14,125 nt of DNA from an uncultured Bacteroidaceae bacterium (GCA_904501945.1 CAJGCU010000065.1:1-14125); one strand, 5' to 3'. Shown: positions 1 through 7,388, counted from the first letter of the stretch. Notes: generated by a model from the letters alone, not told the origin. Made by a program: numbers and translations.

Positions 1-617
1 AAAAGGAGAGTGAGGTCAATCTGACCTCCATAGAAGAAAGCCACAACAAGGATAGCACCAAGGTCATCGGCTATTGCAAGTGCTGTGAGAAACACTTTTA
101 AGGACACAGGAACTTTGTTGCCCAAGATGGACATGATGCCCATGGCAAAAGCTATATCGGTTGCAGTTGGGATTCCCCATCCTCCAACTGTGGATGTTCC
201 TGCATTGAAAATCAAGTAAGTAACGGCTGGTACAATCATTCCACCCATAGCTGCTATGATTGGCATAATTGCTTTCTTTACGGTAGAGAGTTCTCCACAC
301 ACAACTTCCCTTTTTATTTCGAGACCGACTGTAAAGAAGAATACAACCATCAAAATATCATTGATGAATTTCTCGACATTCATGTTTTCTGGGAAAGAAA
401 TGGAGAATAGTTCATTGCTGATGGTGATGGATAAGCTTGTTTGCAATATCTCGTGGTACAAATGTGAAGTGAGAGGCAGATTTGCTAACAGCATAGCAAT
501 GATGACACAGGCGAGGAGAACCACTCCTGCAGCCCATGGTTGATTCATGAAATGAACCCTTGACAATTCAACAGAATGGAGCCCTTTTGTCCATTTATAA
601 AGAGGTTTTAATGGCAT
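1..617 (-). CDS. nhaA: Na+/H+ antiporter NhaA (C-terminal part lies outside the window)
   Basis: Inner-membrane antiporter that exchanges cytoplasmic Na+ for external protons, giving salt and alkaline-pH tolerance. The frame is open from an ATG at 617 to the window edge, giving 205 residues of a family usually near 390-450. The NhaA core is unmistakable: VGLEIKRE, then AAMGGMIVPA, then TATDIAFAMG with Asp154, then TALAIADDLGAI with the Asp184-Asp185 pair. These acidic residues match the ion-binding and gating aspartates Asp133, Asp163 and Asp164 of E. coli NhaA. The start at 617 leaves about 20 cytoplasmic residues before the first membrane helix; Met24 is a possible alternative start. The gene begins 41 bp after the stop of an AraC-type regulator on the same strand. 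I see no TAnnTTTG promoter in that gap, so co-transcription with the regulators is likely but inferred. Confidence 0.97.
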   Translation of the reverse strand, partial: MPLKPLYKWTKGLHSVELSRVHFMNQPWAAGVVLLACVIIAMLLANLPLTSHLYHEILQTSLSITISNELFSISFPENMNVEKFINDILMVVFFFTVGLEIKREVVCGELSTVKKAIMPIIAAMGGMIVPAVTYLIFNAGTSTVGGWGIPTATDIAFAMGIMSILGNKVPVSLKVFLTALAIADDLGAILVVAFFYGGQIDLTLL

Positions 618-658
618 AAACTTCGACTATTTTGTGTGCTTAATACTTTTGTTAACAG

Positions 659-1603
659 TTACTTGTGCAATTCTTTCTTAAGAAATTCTTTAGGAGATTC
701 TCCTGTTGCTCGTTTGAAGTATCTATTAAAATTACTGACAGTGGAGAAATTCAAAAAAGTGCATACTTGTTCCAAAGAATATTTCTGTATCAGCATTAAA
801 TTCTTCGCTCTTTGAATAACAGCTTCGCTAATCCATGTGGATGCATTTTTATTACTATAACAAATACAAACATAGGATAAATATTTGCTGGATATGCCTA
901 ATTTTTTCGCATAGTACTGTACCTCCCGTTCTTCTTTAGCACGTTTGTTGAGCAAGGTGATAAAACGACTATAAATGTCATATAAATGCGAATAGCTTTT
1001 TCCTTGAGCAGGAAGAGGAATATGATTATGGACATTCATGTTTTCGACAGTTAATGCATTGAGCAGACAGCGTAGATAAATGTATTTCTGTTCGTAATCA
1101 GGGGCAATAATGTCGCGTTTAATGTCATTATATAATGGGATATAATTCTGTATATGCAGGGGTGAGAGTTCTGCAATAAAATACTGAGATGATAGTTGGG
1201 CACAGAAGTATGTTACAGAGAGTTCTTGCAGCATCTCGTTTGCGAGTCTTGGATGTACACATATCATAAAATAAGCTAAATCAGGACTCTCTTTTATTAT
1301 CTTGATGGAATTTCCTGGCATGAAGGTAACCAGTTTTTGGGGAGAAACAACATCTTCTACACCATTGATGGAAAAAGTAAAGCTTCCATTGAGAACATAC
1401 ACGTTTACATATAGTTGTCCTTTTCCGTTTTCATCTACAGAAGGAATACAGAGCGGCTTAGTTCCGCCCCAAGAATCTATAAGCAGCAATTCGTTTCTGT
1501 AATTTGCTGATACAATTGTATCTGCAGGATGAGAAATTGCATTGAGATTCCTAGCCTGAAGGCTATCTGTATATTCACTTGTTGTTAATGGCGAATTTGG
1601 CAT
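659..1603 (-). CDS. AraC-family transcriptional regulator (second of a tandem pair)
   Basis: Cytoplasmic DNA-binding regulator of 314 residues. The C-terminal part, about residues 227-310, is a double helix-turn-helix of the AraC/XylS type. The second helix pair carries the family signature NRYFKRATGESPKEF (293-307). The N-terminal 110 residues look like a cupin-type sensory domain, with alternating beta-strand stretches such as VNVYVLNGSFTFSING, but I cannot name the ligand. The ATG at 1603 lies 4 bp after the stop of the second regulator gene, so the two are surely co-transcribed. The two proteins share VQYYA, a G-[IV]-x-[ST]-KYLS stretch and the RYFKR-x-TG ending, so they are diverged paralogues. 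The gene is AT-rich compared with the rel region. Its target is unknown; nhaA directly downstream is a candidate by position only. Confidence 0.93.
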   Translation of the reverse strand: MPNSPLTTSEYTDSLQARNLNAISHPADTIVSANYRNELLLIDSWGGTKPLCIPSVDENGKGQLYVNVYVLNGSFTFSINGVEDVVSPQKLVTFMPGNSIKIIKESPDLAYFMICVHPRLANEMLQELSVTYFCAQLSSQYFIAELSPLHIQNYIPLYNDIKRDIIAPDYEQKYIYLRCLLNALTVENMNVHNHIPLPAQGKSYSHLYDIYSRFITLLNKRAKEEREVQYYAKKLGISSKYLSYVCICYSNKNASTWISEAVIQRAKNLMLIQKYSLEQVCTFLNFSTVSNFNRYFKRATGESPKEFLKKELHK

Positions 1604-1607
1604 GGTT

Positions 1608-2510
1608 TTAATTCTCTTTATTGCAATCCTTATAGAAACAGATAGACTGAATGTTGTTGTATTTTACATATTCATTAGGAGTCATTCCTGTAACACGTTT
1701 GAAATAGCGCCCAAAAAAACTTTGATTTGGAAAGTTAAAATCTGTGCTTATTTCCTTTATTTTACATGCATTTAAGTATAACGCCTGTTTAAGTGCTAAA
1801 GCCACATATTGGTCAATTGTTTGCGATGCTGTGAATCCTGTGTATGAATAGATGACAGAAGACAGGTATTTAGTTGCAACACCAATGGAATCGGCATAGT
1901 ACTGAACAGAACGTTCTACTTTGTAGTTCTGATGAAGTTTTTGCAGGAATTGATTGAATATGGCATGATAGCGAGTGTTTTTTGTATGGTCAATCCATTG
2001 TCCTTTTTCTTTTATAGAAAGCAGTTTTGCCAGAAAAGCGGTTTGATAGGCACTTAAACTGCATTCTTTCAACGGATAGTCATAACGTTCAATCTCTTTT
2101 TTTATTCTTTTGTAGCAATCCAGAAGAATTGCTATTTCTTCAGAAGAGAAATGAGCGTGCATAAATTTAAAAGCATAAAAGCAGGTTTTGACTCCCAAAT
2201 GGGCATATATCTCTGGCATAAGATGTGCTTTTATGTAGCAAGAGAAAAAGAGACATCTTGATTCTTTTACAATGACCTTTACACATGGTGTAATCAATAA
2301 AAAGTCATTTGATTTAATCCAAATATCCGTTCCACCAATAACCAGATGTAACGCACCTCGAACGACAACTGTAATACAAACATATTCTGAATTGCACATA
2401 TCGTCCATTGGACGTATTATTGGCTCTTCAGATTCATCGAGATTGTCATATATACAATATTTCTTTTCAAAAGAAGAATTGTAATATTGCCAGACATTAC
2501 CTTCTGCCAT
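1608..2510 (-). CDS. AraC-family transcriptional regulator (first of a tandem pair)
   Basis: Predicted DNA-binding regulator of 300 residues, first gene of the pair. Residues 200-286 form the AraC-type double helix-turn-helix: VQYYADSIGVATKYLSSV around 202-219, then NQSFFGRYFKRVTGMTPNEY at 262-281. The N-terminal half has a cupin-like pattern (ITVVVRGALHLVIGG at 46-60, then SNDFLLITP) and probably binds an effector or mediates dimerisation. After the helix-turn-helix there is a short Cys- and Asn-containing tail. The ATG at 2510 is the first in the frame and is preceded by an A/T-rich leader, as usual in Bacteroidota. The 69-bp gap upstream separates it from the FHA gene. A degenerate -7-like TACTTTAG is present there on the minus strand but no -33 partner is clear. 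Ligand and targets cannot be read from the sequence. Confidence 0.92.
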   Translation of the reverse strand: MAEGNVWQYYNSSFEKKYCIYDNLDESEEPIIRPMDDMCNSEYVCITVVVRGALHLVIGGTDIWIKSNDFLLITPCVKVIVKESRCLFFSCYIKAHLMPEIYAHLGVKTCFYAFKFMHAHFSSEEIAILLDCYKRIKKEIERYDYPLKECSLSAYQTAFLAKLLSIKEKGQWIDHTKNTRYHAIFNQFLQKLHQNYKVERSVQYYADSIGVATKYLSSVIYSYTGFTASQTIDQYVALALKQALYLNACKIKEISTDFNFPNQSFFGRYFKRVTGMTPNEYVKYNNIQSICFYKDCNKEN

Positions 2511-2542
2511 TATATTATTTTATTAAACTAATCGCATAAACT

Positions 2543-2561
2543 AAAGTACAATAAGCACTTT
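2543..2561 (-). terminator. weak hairpin between the FHA gene and the AraC pair
   Basis: On the minus strand a 7-bp stem (AAAGTGC with GTACTTT, one G-U pair) encloses a 5-base loop, 19-37 bases after the FHA stop codon. The T-run after it is short and broken (AGTTTATG). It may be a weak terminator that isolates the AraC genes, or simply chance in AT-rich DNA. Confidence 0.25.
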
Positions 2562-2579
2562 CGTATAACTAGGTCATTT

Positions 2580-3104
2580 TTATTCGTGCGCTTTTCGCAA
2601 AATAAGAGTTGTTGCGCCAATCGTTATGATAGCGCCATCTTCCATATTCACACGATCCACATCACGCAAAATCTCATTCATGTAGAATGTTCCTGTATCG
2701 CTTGGAGCATCTTGCAATATATACTGCAATTCTCCTTTTTTATTTCTTTTGACAGTAATCGTACAATGAAACGTATCAATGCTAGGGTCTCTTGTCTCAA
2801 TAGGTTTATTTATATTAGTACCCTTTATATATCTTCCAAATTCATTCTTGCCTAATTCCAGTGGTATAACTTGTTTATAGGCAAAACGGTTTTCTACGAC
2901 AACAATACTTCCAAAGTCTTGAGCATAAGCGTCTTCATCAAGCGTTTTTTCTTCGTGCCTATTAGCCAGTTTGGATTTTCCGATACGAATACCAAATTCT
3001 TTCTTGCAATGTTCACAAACAAAGACCAGCGATTGACCGTCATTATACTGAGTTTCGTCAAATACAATGAAGCTGTCACATTTGGGGCAACGAACTCTTT
3101 TCAT
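2580..3104 (-). CDS. zinc-ribbon plus FHA domain protein
   Basis: Cytoplasmic protein of 174 residues. The N-terminus has a zinc ribbon, with Cys6-x2-Cys9 and Cys30-x2-Cys33 (RCPKCD and VCEHCKKEF), the layout of MJ0042-type zinc-finger domains. After a charged linker (about 44-62), residues 66-172 form a forkhead-associated domain: Gly90-Arg91, then DPSIDTFHCTI with Ser108 and His113, then the SDTGTFYMNE turn near Asn143. These match the GR, SxxH and N positions used to bind phosphothreonine peptides. I chose the ATG at 3104 over the more upstream one at 3167. The upstream start would overlap the preceding gene by about 47 bp, and the extra 21 residues are basic and unlike the domain. From 3104 the gene starts 16 bp after the stop of the HU/SPOR gene, so the two form an operon. 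Partner kinase or phosphopeptide: unknown. Confidence 0.85.
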   Translation of the reverse strand: MKRVRCPKCDSFIVFDETQYNDGQSLVFVCEHCKKEFGIRIGKSKLANRHEEKTLDEDAYAQDFGSIVVVENRFAYKQVIPLELGKNEFGRYIKGTNINKPIETRDPSIDTFHCTITVKRNKKGELQYILQDAPSDTGTFYMNEILRDVDRVNMEDGAIITIGATTLILRKAHE

Positions 3105-3120
3105 CCTTTTATTATTCTCT

Positions 3121-4143
3121 TTATTGCGCGAGAATCCACGCTTGTGCGAAATTTTTATTTTGTTCACGAAGCATTCTTAGTGCTGTTCGTGCATCTTCTT
3201 CTGTAAGGTAACTTGAATAAAGCACACGGCTGACTTTGCCGTTCTTCACATAACGTCCTTCTGCAAAGCCGTCTTTTGCCAAATTGGAAATAAACTCTTC
3301 TGCATTTCTTTTTTCAACATAGCTAGCCAACACGATAGTATACTTCGCTTCAGGATTTTTTTGTGCTATTTCCTGTTGGTTTTCTACCTTATTGTTCTCT
3401 GTTTTTTTTATTTCTGTACATTCTTTGCTGGCATTCTTGTCTTTTACCGTTTTTGCAGATACATAATTACCAGATACAGGGTAGAATGCAGCAACAACAG
3501 TGTCTGATTCCTGGTCGACATTCTTCATTGCTGCATAGGAAAGGCAGAAGAACAACAGGACTGCTGCTGCAACCGAAACTGCAAAGTCTAGCCAATGGCG
3601 ATTCAGGCGGATAACAATATCTTTTTGTTTTTGTACCTTTGTGTTCTCTTCGTTTACTTTCAGACTTACGGGAGCTATCTGCTGAAGGCTTCTTTGTGCT
3701 TCTCTTTCTATTGTGCAATCGCGCAAGGACTTCATTTCGAAAGAATACAATCCATAGAGAGAAGGGGAGAGTACGCCTGTTTCTTTAGGAGTGAATGTTA
3801 TATTCTGATTCGTTCCTTTCCTAATCAATCCTACATTCTCAAGTTCATATGCTCCAGTTAACTCCAAATCCTCTGCCATGTTTTCGATGTCTTTTTCCAT
3901 CTGAAGGTATGCAGCGGGGTATGAGGCATCGTATGCAGCCATGTAAGATTGTACCAGCAATCCGTCATTAACTTTTAGCTGTTGATTGAAACCAATAGTA
4001 CGGTAGGGAGGCAAGAATAATTGCTCTTGTTCCCCGCTATATTGGGCTTCAACATGATTAGCAATGAAACCGCCAAAGCCTGGAACAATCACACAATCGT
4101 GTTCCAGTAATAGTAGTTCTATATGCCTTGCTAAAGTAATCAT
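3121..4143 (-). CDS. HU-CCDC81-type and SPOR domain membrane protein
   Basis: Bitopic inner-membrane protein of 340 residues. Residues 1-58 (RHIELLLLEHDCVIVPGFGG and following) and about 60-125 match the two bacterial CCDC81-type HU-fold domains typical of Bacteroidota. A membrane segment follows at about 185-206 (FAVSVAAAVLLFFCLSYAAM). A charged, Lys/Glu-rich periplasmic linker (207-265) leads to a SPOR domain at 266-340 (YTIVLASYVEKRNAEEF ... FAQAWILAQ). SPOR domains bind glycan strands lacking stem peptides and often place proteins at the septum, so a role linking a cytoplasmic HU-like module to division-site peptidoglycan is reasonable, but this is inference. The start is fixed by the first HU domain, since the next Met is residue 68. 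The promoter lies so close upstream that the mRNA may be leaderless. The FHA gene follows in the same operon. Confidence 0.9.
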   Translation of the reverse strand: MITLARHIELLLLEHDCVIVPGFGGFIANHVEAQYSGEQEQLFLPPYRTIGFNQQLKVNDGLLVQSYMAAYDASYPAAYLQMEKDIENMAEDLELTGAYELENVGLIRKGTNQNITFTPKETGVLSPSLYGLYSFEMKSLRDCTIEREAQRSLQQIAPVSLKVNEENTKVQKQKDIVIRLNRHWLDFAVSVAAAVLLFFCLSYAAMKNVDQESDTVVAAFYPVSGNYVSAKTVKDKNASKECTEIKKTENNKVENQQEIAQKNPEAKYTIVLASYVEKRNAEEFISNLAKDGFAEGRYVKNGKVSRVLYSSYLTEEDARTALRMLREQNKNFAQAWILAQ

Positions 4144-4147
4144 GTTA

Positions 4148-4176
4148 CAAAGTTAAGAAATATTTTTATCATCAAA
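4148..4176 (-). promoter_or_regulatory. Bacteroidota-type promoter for the HU/SPOR-FHA operon
   Basis: On the minus strand a TTTG at 4176-4173 is followed after 17 bases by TAACTTTGT, a perfect TAnnTTTG -7 box at 4155-4148. The last G of the box is only four bases before the A of the start codon at 4143, so transcription should begin at or next to the ATG. The spacer is slightly shorter than the usual 19-21. Confidence 0.65.
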
Positions 4177-4293
4177 AAACTTCGAATGATTTTTTCAATT
4201 GTTTCGAAATATATTTTATTTAAATGTGGATAAAACGATTTTGTCGTTAACACATTCAAACAATAATTATGCAATAGCAAATTGCAGTTTATG

Positions 4294-4334
4294 AAATAAG
4301 AAAAGGAAGCAGCAACATTTCTGTCGCCGCTTCC
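4294..4334 (-). terminator. intrinsic terminator of the secG operon
   Basis: On the minus strand, 22 bases after the secG stop, GGAAGCGGCGAC pairs with GTTGCTGCTTCC to give a 12-bp stem (two G-U pairs) with the 6-base loop AGAAAT. TTTTCTTATTTC follows. This is a textbook rho-independent terminator. It ends the sigma-54 activator-lptE-TPR-secG unit before the promoter of the HU/SPOR gene. Confidence 0.88.
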
Positions 4335-4356
4335 TTGTTTGATGGGAGTCTGCCAA

Positions 4357-4686
4357 TTATTCTCCTGGAGCCTGTGTTTCTGCTGCTGGGAATGTTGGGA
4401 CATTCTCTGCGTCAGTTGCCTGAACAGGGAGAGTAATGTTAACAGGAGCTTCTTCAACAGAAGTCTTTGTTACGAACGCTGCAGAAAGGATGCTGAGCAC
4501 AGCCACTGCAATTGCCAGACACCAAGTTGCCTTCTCGAGAAAATCTGTTGTCTTGCGTACGCCCATGATTTGGTTTGAAGAAGCAAAGCTTGAAGCCAAA
4601 CCGCCTCCTTTAGACTCTTGAATAAGAACAATTCCACACATCAAGATTGATGCAAGAATTACAAGTACAATAATTAGTGGGTACAT
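4357..4686 (-). CDS. secG: preprotein translocase subunit SecG
   Basis: Small inner-membrane subunit of the SecYEG channel that assists SecA-driven protein export. The 109 residues have the expected two membrane helices, about 3-23 (LIIVLVILASILMCGIVLIQ) and about 53-74 (WCLAIAVAVLSILSAAFV). Between them is the conserved SecG loop QESKGGGLASSFASSNQIMG and then RKTTDFLEKAT. The C-terminal tail (about 78-109) is acidic, Pro- and Ala-rich and longer than in E. coli, as is common in Bacteroidota. The gene follows the TPR gene after 69 bp, and a strong terminator stands 22 bp downstream. A one-mismatch -7 box (TATCTTCG, 4721-4714) in the gap could give secG extra expression of its own, but this is weak. 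Confidence 0.97.
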   Translation of the reverse strand: MYPLIIVLVILASILMCGIVLIQESKGGGLASSFASSNQIMGVRKTTDFLEKATWCLAIAVAVLSILSAAFVTKTSVEEAPVNITLPVQATDAENVPTFPAAETQAPGE

Positions 4687-4744
4687 TTTTATTTTTAGTT
4701 TAAATTTTACGAACGAAGATAAGGTTTTTACCGTTTCAGAATTT

Positions 4745-4754
4745 ACTGTACAGT
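4745..4754. other. perfect 10-bp palindrome after the TPR gene
   Basis: ACTGTACAGT is a perfect palindrome that starts one base beyond the stop codon of the TPR gene, in the 69-bp gap before secG. It has no loop, so it suits a protein-binding site better than a terminator. It may be chance. Confidence 0.2.
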
Positions 4755-4755
4755 T

Positions 4756-5505
4756 TTATACTCCTATTTTATTATTCGTGATTATTTCTAATAAATTGAT
4801 TTGTGATGCAAAGTTAGAACTTTTTTTCGGATTATTCAAACAAATTTTGCGTAATATTTCTAAAGCTTGCTGATATCTTCCTTGTTTGATGTAAATATTG
4901 ACCATACTTTCTGTATAAACCTCCTCTTCTTCATCTGAAAATTCTGGAGAGACGAAGTCCTTCTCATCAATGTCTGATATTTCAAATCGTTGCTTTCCTC
5001 TATTTTTCTCAATGAAATCATCTATTAAATCAGAACCTTTCAGTTGAGGTTGTTCTTTTGATGAGTTTTCTTTTTCTTCCATGCCATCTTGCTGCATTAG
5101 AAATGATGCGTAGTCGTTGGTCAGGTCTGCTACAGACGGGGTCGTTCTGTGCGGCTCGCTACTATCATCCAGTTCAATGAGTCCGTTTGACAGAAAATTA
5201 TTTATCAATGAAATTGTTCTGTTCTGGTCGCTTTCTGTTTCAATAACAGCAGTATTGCCATTTGTTGGCAATGTGTAGTTGGAACTTTCAGTCAAGGCGA
5301 ATAGGGCTGCTCTATCTGTTACTAGCACGCTTGCCTTTTTAAGTTCTTCTCCAAATAGAGGTGAATGCAGTTTGTATAAATTGGAAACATACAGCAGTCG
5401 TGCCACTTGGAAGAATGGGTATTTCTTGACAAGTGCTTCTAGCTCAAGCAATGTCTCTGCATTGAGCAGCGCTGGATTGTCGATAAGCTCTTTGATATTT
5501 ACCAT
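4756..5505 (-). CDS. conserved Bacteroidota protein with a C-terminal TPR-like repeat
   Basis: A protein of 249 residues without signal peptide or membrane segment, so probably cytoplasmic. The N-terminal part (about 1-75) is helical and reads like the conserved proteins found between lptE-like genes and secG in Bacteroidales: ELIDNPALLNAETLLELEAL, then KYPFFQVARLLYV. The middle (about 80-195) is hydrophilic, low-complexity and very acidic (SDEEEEVYTES near 190-200), so probably disordered. One TPR-like helix pair is visible at about 199-229 (MVNIYIKQGRYQQALEILRK). No enzyme motif is present. It sits 20 bp after the lptE-like gene and 69 bp before secG, which suggests a scaffolding or adaptor role in envelope assembly, by context only. 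The ATG at 5505 gives the conserved helix its full length. Confidence 0.8.
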   Translation of the reverse strand: MVNIKELIDNPALLNAETLLELEALVKKYPFFQVARLLYVSNLYKLHSPLFGEELKKASVLVTDRAALFALTESSNYTLPTNGNTAVIETESDQNRTISLINNFLSNGLIELDDSSEPHRTTPSVADLTNDYASFLMQQDGMEEKENSSKEQPQLKGSDLIDDFIEKNRGKQRFEISDIDEKDFVSPEFSDEEEEVYTESMVNIYIKQGRYQQALEILRKICLNNPKKSSNFASQINLLEIITNNKIGV

Positions 5506-5525
5506 GGGGCGTGAAATTCATTGTT

Positions 5526-6038
5526 TTACCAGTTTGCGACTGTTGCGTTGAATATCTGGTCAACGATGTCGTCAATCATCTCTTGTACAAGTTCTTCCTG
5601 TACGGCAGACAATTGCTGCGAAGAATCATATTCAGCAGTTGCACTAAATCGTTGTTCAAAATCTTCCTCGTGTTTTTGGTTGTTTGTAAACCTCACATTC
5701 ACAGCTATTTTCAGCTGAACTTGCGCTGAGTAGCCATCAGAACTGATGCTTTTGTTTGTTTGGCTATATTCTACAATCTCTCCTGCCAGCTGAAGGTCAC
5801 CATCTTTTTTTAGCACCTTGAGTTTTGTCTTTTGGGCAAAAGCATCGGTAATGCTATTGTAGAACATTGACTCCATTGGACTCCATACGTAGTTTGCGCG
5901 TATGGGGAATTTGTCGATGCTGATTGTTTTTGTCTTCGTGTAGTCAATGCTTGTTCCACTAAACTTGTAGCTTACAGAGCAGGCATGCAATCCCCAGACA
6001 AGTACAGTCAGGCATAGTATGATGAAATGCTTTTTCAT
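5526..6038 (-). CDS. lptE: LptE-like outer-membrane lipoprotein
   Basis: Predicted lipoprotein of 170 residues. A signal peptide with basic MKKH and a hydrophobic core (FIILCLTVLVWG) ends in the lipobox LHAC with acylated Cys20; His at the -2 position is slightly unusual. The mature part resembles the Bacteroidota LptE family: SVSYKFSGTSIDYTKTKTIS, then alternating beta strands such as LQLAGEIVEYSQTN and YSAQVQLKIAVNVRF, then a C-terminal helix EELVQEMIDDIVDQIFN. LptE plugs the LptD barrel that inserts lipopolysaccharide into the outer leaflet; that role here is inferred from the family. Its ATG overlaps the TGA of the sigma-54 activator gene (ATGA, 6038-6035), so the two are translationally coupled. 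The TPR gene follows 20 bp later. Confidence 0.88.
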   Translation of the reverse strand: MKKHFIILCLTVLVWGLHACSVSYKFSGTSIDYTKTKTISIDKFPIRANYVWSPMESMFYNSITDAFAQKTKLKVLKKDGDLQLAGEIVEYSQTNKSISSDGYSAQVQLKIAVNVRFTNNQKHEEDFEQRFSATAEYDSSQQLSAVQEELVQEMIDDIVDQIFNATVANW

Positions 6039-7336
6039 ATATTATCCAGTCCGTAATCTTTAATTTTTCGATATAGAGTCCGTTCTGAAATATCCAGCTC
6101 TATCGCAGTTTTCTTTCTGTTGCCATTATTTCGTTTCAGGGAGTCAATGATATTTTTCTTCATCAGCTCTTTGTTGGAAATAGGTGTATCCTCTATTGTT
6201 TCTATGTCAATATCTTGTATGTCATCATGTGGAAACATTGCAGGATTGGCGGGTCTCAATCTGTGGTCGTCCACCAGGTAGGAATCATGCGGATTGATGA
6301 CATGCTGTCCTCCGTACGAGATGTCGACAGGACGCTTGTTGTCGTTAAAGACTCTGTAGCTGTCTTTTGCCATCCCTTGCATATTCCCCATGTTGCTGTG
6401 CACCAATTCTTTCAGGTCTTTTACTTCTTTGCCAATGCTTGAGAGTAGCTGGAAAAGCATATCACGCTCTTTTTCGTAGCTGTGTGAATCTGCAGAGCTT
6501 TCCTTTCCTGAGTTTCGAAGAATCAGCCCTGCCTCTCCTAAAGTGTCATCGGTAACGCCGTATTCTTTCAGGATGTTGGCTGTGATTTCTCTTTCTTGGC
6601 TGATGATGCTGATTTGCTCTGTCAAATTACGCAGCTGGCGTATGTTTCCTGGCCATTTGTGCCTGAGGAGCAAAGTGCGAGCATCTTCTGTGAGTCTGAC
6701 TGGCTCTATACGGTATTTTTCTGAAATGTCGTAAGCGAATTTGCGAAAAAGCAATTCTATATCCTTTCCTCTTTCACGAAGGGGAGGGACGCTGATGGGG
6801 ATGGTGTTAAGGCGATAGTAAAGGTCTTCTCGAAATTTTCCTTCACGAATGGCCTTTTGCATGTTGACATTTGTGGCGGCCACAATTCGAACGTTCGTTT
6901 TCCTCACCTCGCTTTCTCCCACGCGTATGTATTCTCCTGTTTCCAGTACACGTAGAAGTCTTGCCTGAGTAGCAAGAGGGAGTTCACCAACTTCGTCAAG
7001 GAATAGCGTTCCGTTATTTGCTACTCCAAAGTATCCCTCACGGTCATCAAGCGCGCCTGTAAAAGAACCTTTTTTGTGTCCAAATAATTCAGAATCAATC
7101 GTTCCTTCTGGCAAAGAACCACAGTTTATCGCAAAATATTTATTATGTTTCCTGGTTGAATTGTCATGTATGACACGAGGCAAAACCTCCTTGCCGACAC
7201 CACTTTCTCCAACAATCAAAACGGAAAGTTCTGTTGGCGCCACCTGAATTGCAATGTCAATACTTCTGTTCAGGCCTTCATAGTTTCCTACAATGCCGTA
7301 ACGCTGTTTAACTTGCTGTATGATTTTGTCATCCAT
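6035..7336 (-). CDS. sigma-54-dependent activator with AAA+ and Fis-type HTH, no sensor domain
   Basis: Enhancer-binding ATPase of 433 residues that remodels RNA polymerase carrying sigma-54. The AAA+ domain (about 14-255) is complete: Walker A GESGVGKE (43-50), sigma-54 contact loop GSFTGA (90-95), Walker B LFLDEVGEL (111-119), the arginine-rich REDLYYRL (169-176) and sensor II WPGNIRQLRNL (228-238). The contact loop has Ser in place of the Ala of classic GAFTGA. A Fis-type helix-turn-helix lies at about 393-430 (RKKTAIELDISERTLYRKIKDYGL region). There is no receiver, GAF or PAS domain before the AAA+ core, so control must come from a partner or from expression level. The linker of about 130 residues (260-390) includes a probable coiled-coil (SYEKERDMLFQLLSSIGKEV). 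It heads an operon with lptE, the TPR gene and secG. Confidence 0.95.
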   Translation of the reverse strand: MDDKIIQQVKQRYGIVGNYEGLNRSIDIAIQVAPTELSVLIVGESGVGKEVLPRVIHDNSTRKHNKYFAINCGSLPEGTIDSELFGHKKGSFTGALDDREGYFGVANNGTLFLDEVGELPLATQARLLRVLETGEYIRVGESEVRKTNVRIVAATNVNMQKAIREGKFREDLYYRLNTIPISVPPLRERGKDIELLFRKFAYDISEKYRIEPVRLTEDARTLLLRHKWPGNIRQLRNLTEQISIISQEREITANILKEYGVTDDTLGEAGLILRNSGKESSADSHSYEKERDMLFQLLSSIGKEVKDLKELVHSNMGNMQGMAKDSYRVFNDNKRPVDISYGGQHVINPHDSYLVDDHRLRPANPAMFPHDDIQDIDIETIEDTPISNKELMKKNIIDSLKRNNGNRKKTAIELDISERTLYRKIKDYGLDNI

Positions 7337-7358
7337 ATTCGTTCTTGAAAAATTGTGA

Positions 7359-7388
7359 CAAAATTACATATTATTTTCCAATTGACAA
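7359..7388 (-). promoter_or_regulatory. Bacteroidota-type promoter for the sigma-54 activator-lptE-TPR-secG operon
   Basis: On the minus strand TTG (7388-7386) is followed after 19 bases by TAATTTTG (7366-7359), a perfect TAnnTTTG box with ideal spacing. Transcription should start near 7354, giving a leader of about 17 bases. The palindrome TTGTGACAA (7353-7361) overlaps the end of the -7 box and could be an operator, but may be chance. Confidence 0.7.

Noticed and set aside
644..651. plus-strand TACTTTTG matching the -7 consensus
   Set aside because: It points into the antisense of the AraC gene and has no -33 partner or gene behind it.
4140..4457. 105-codon minus-strand frame between secG and the HU/SPOR gene
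   Set aside because: It overlaps secG in another frame and runs through the terminator hairpin and the HU/SPOR promoter.
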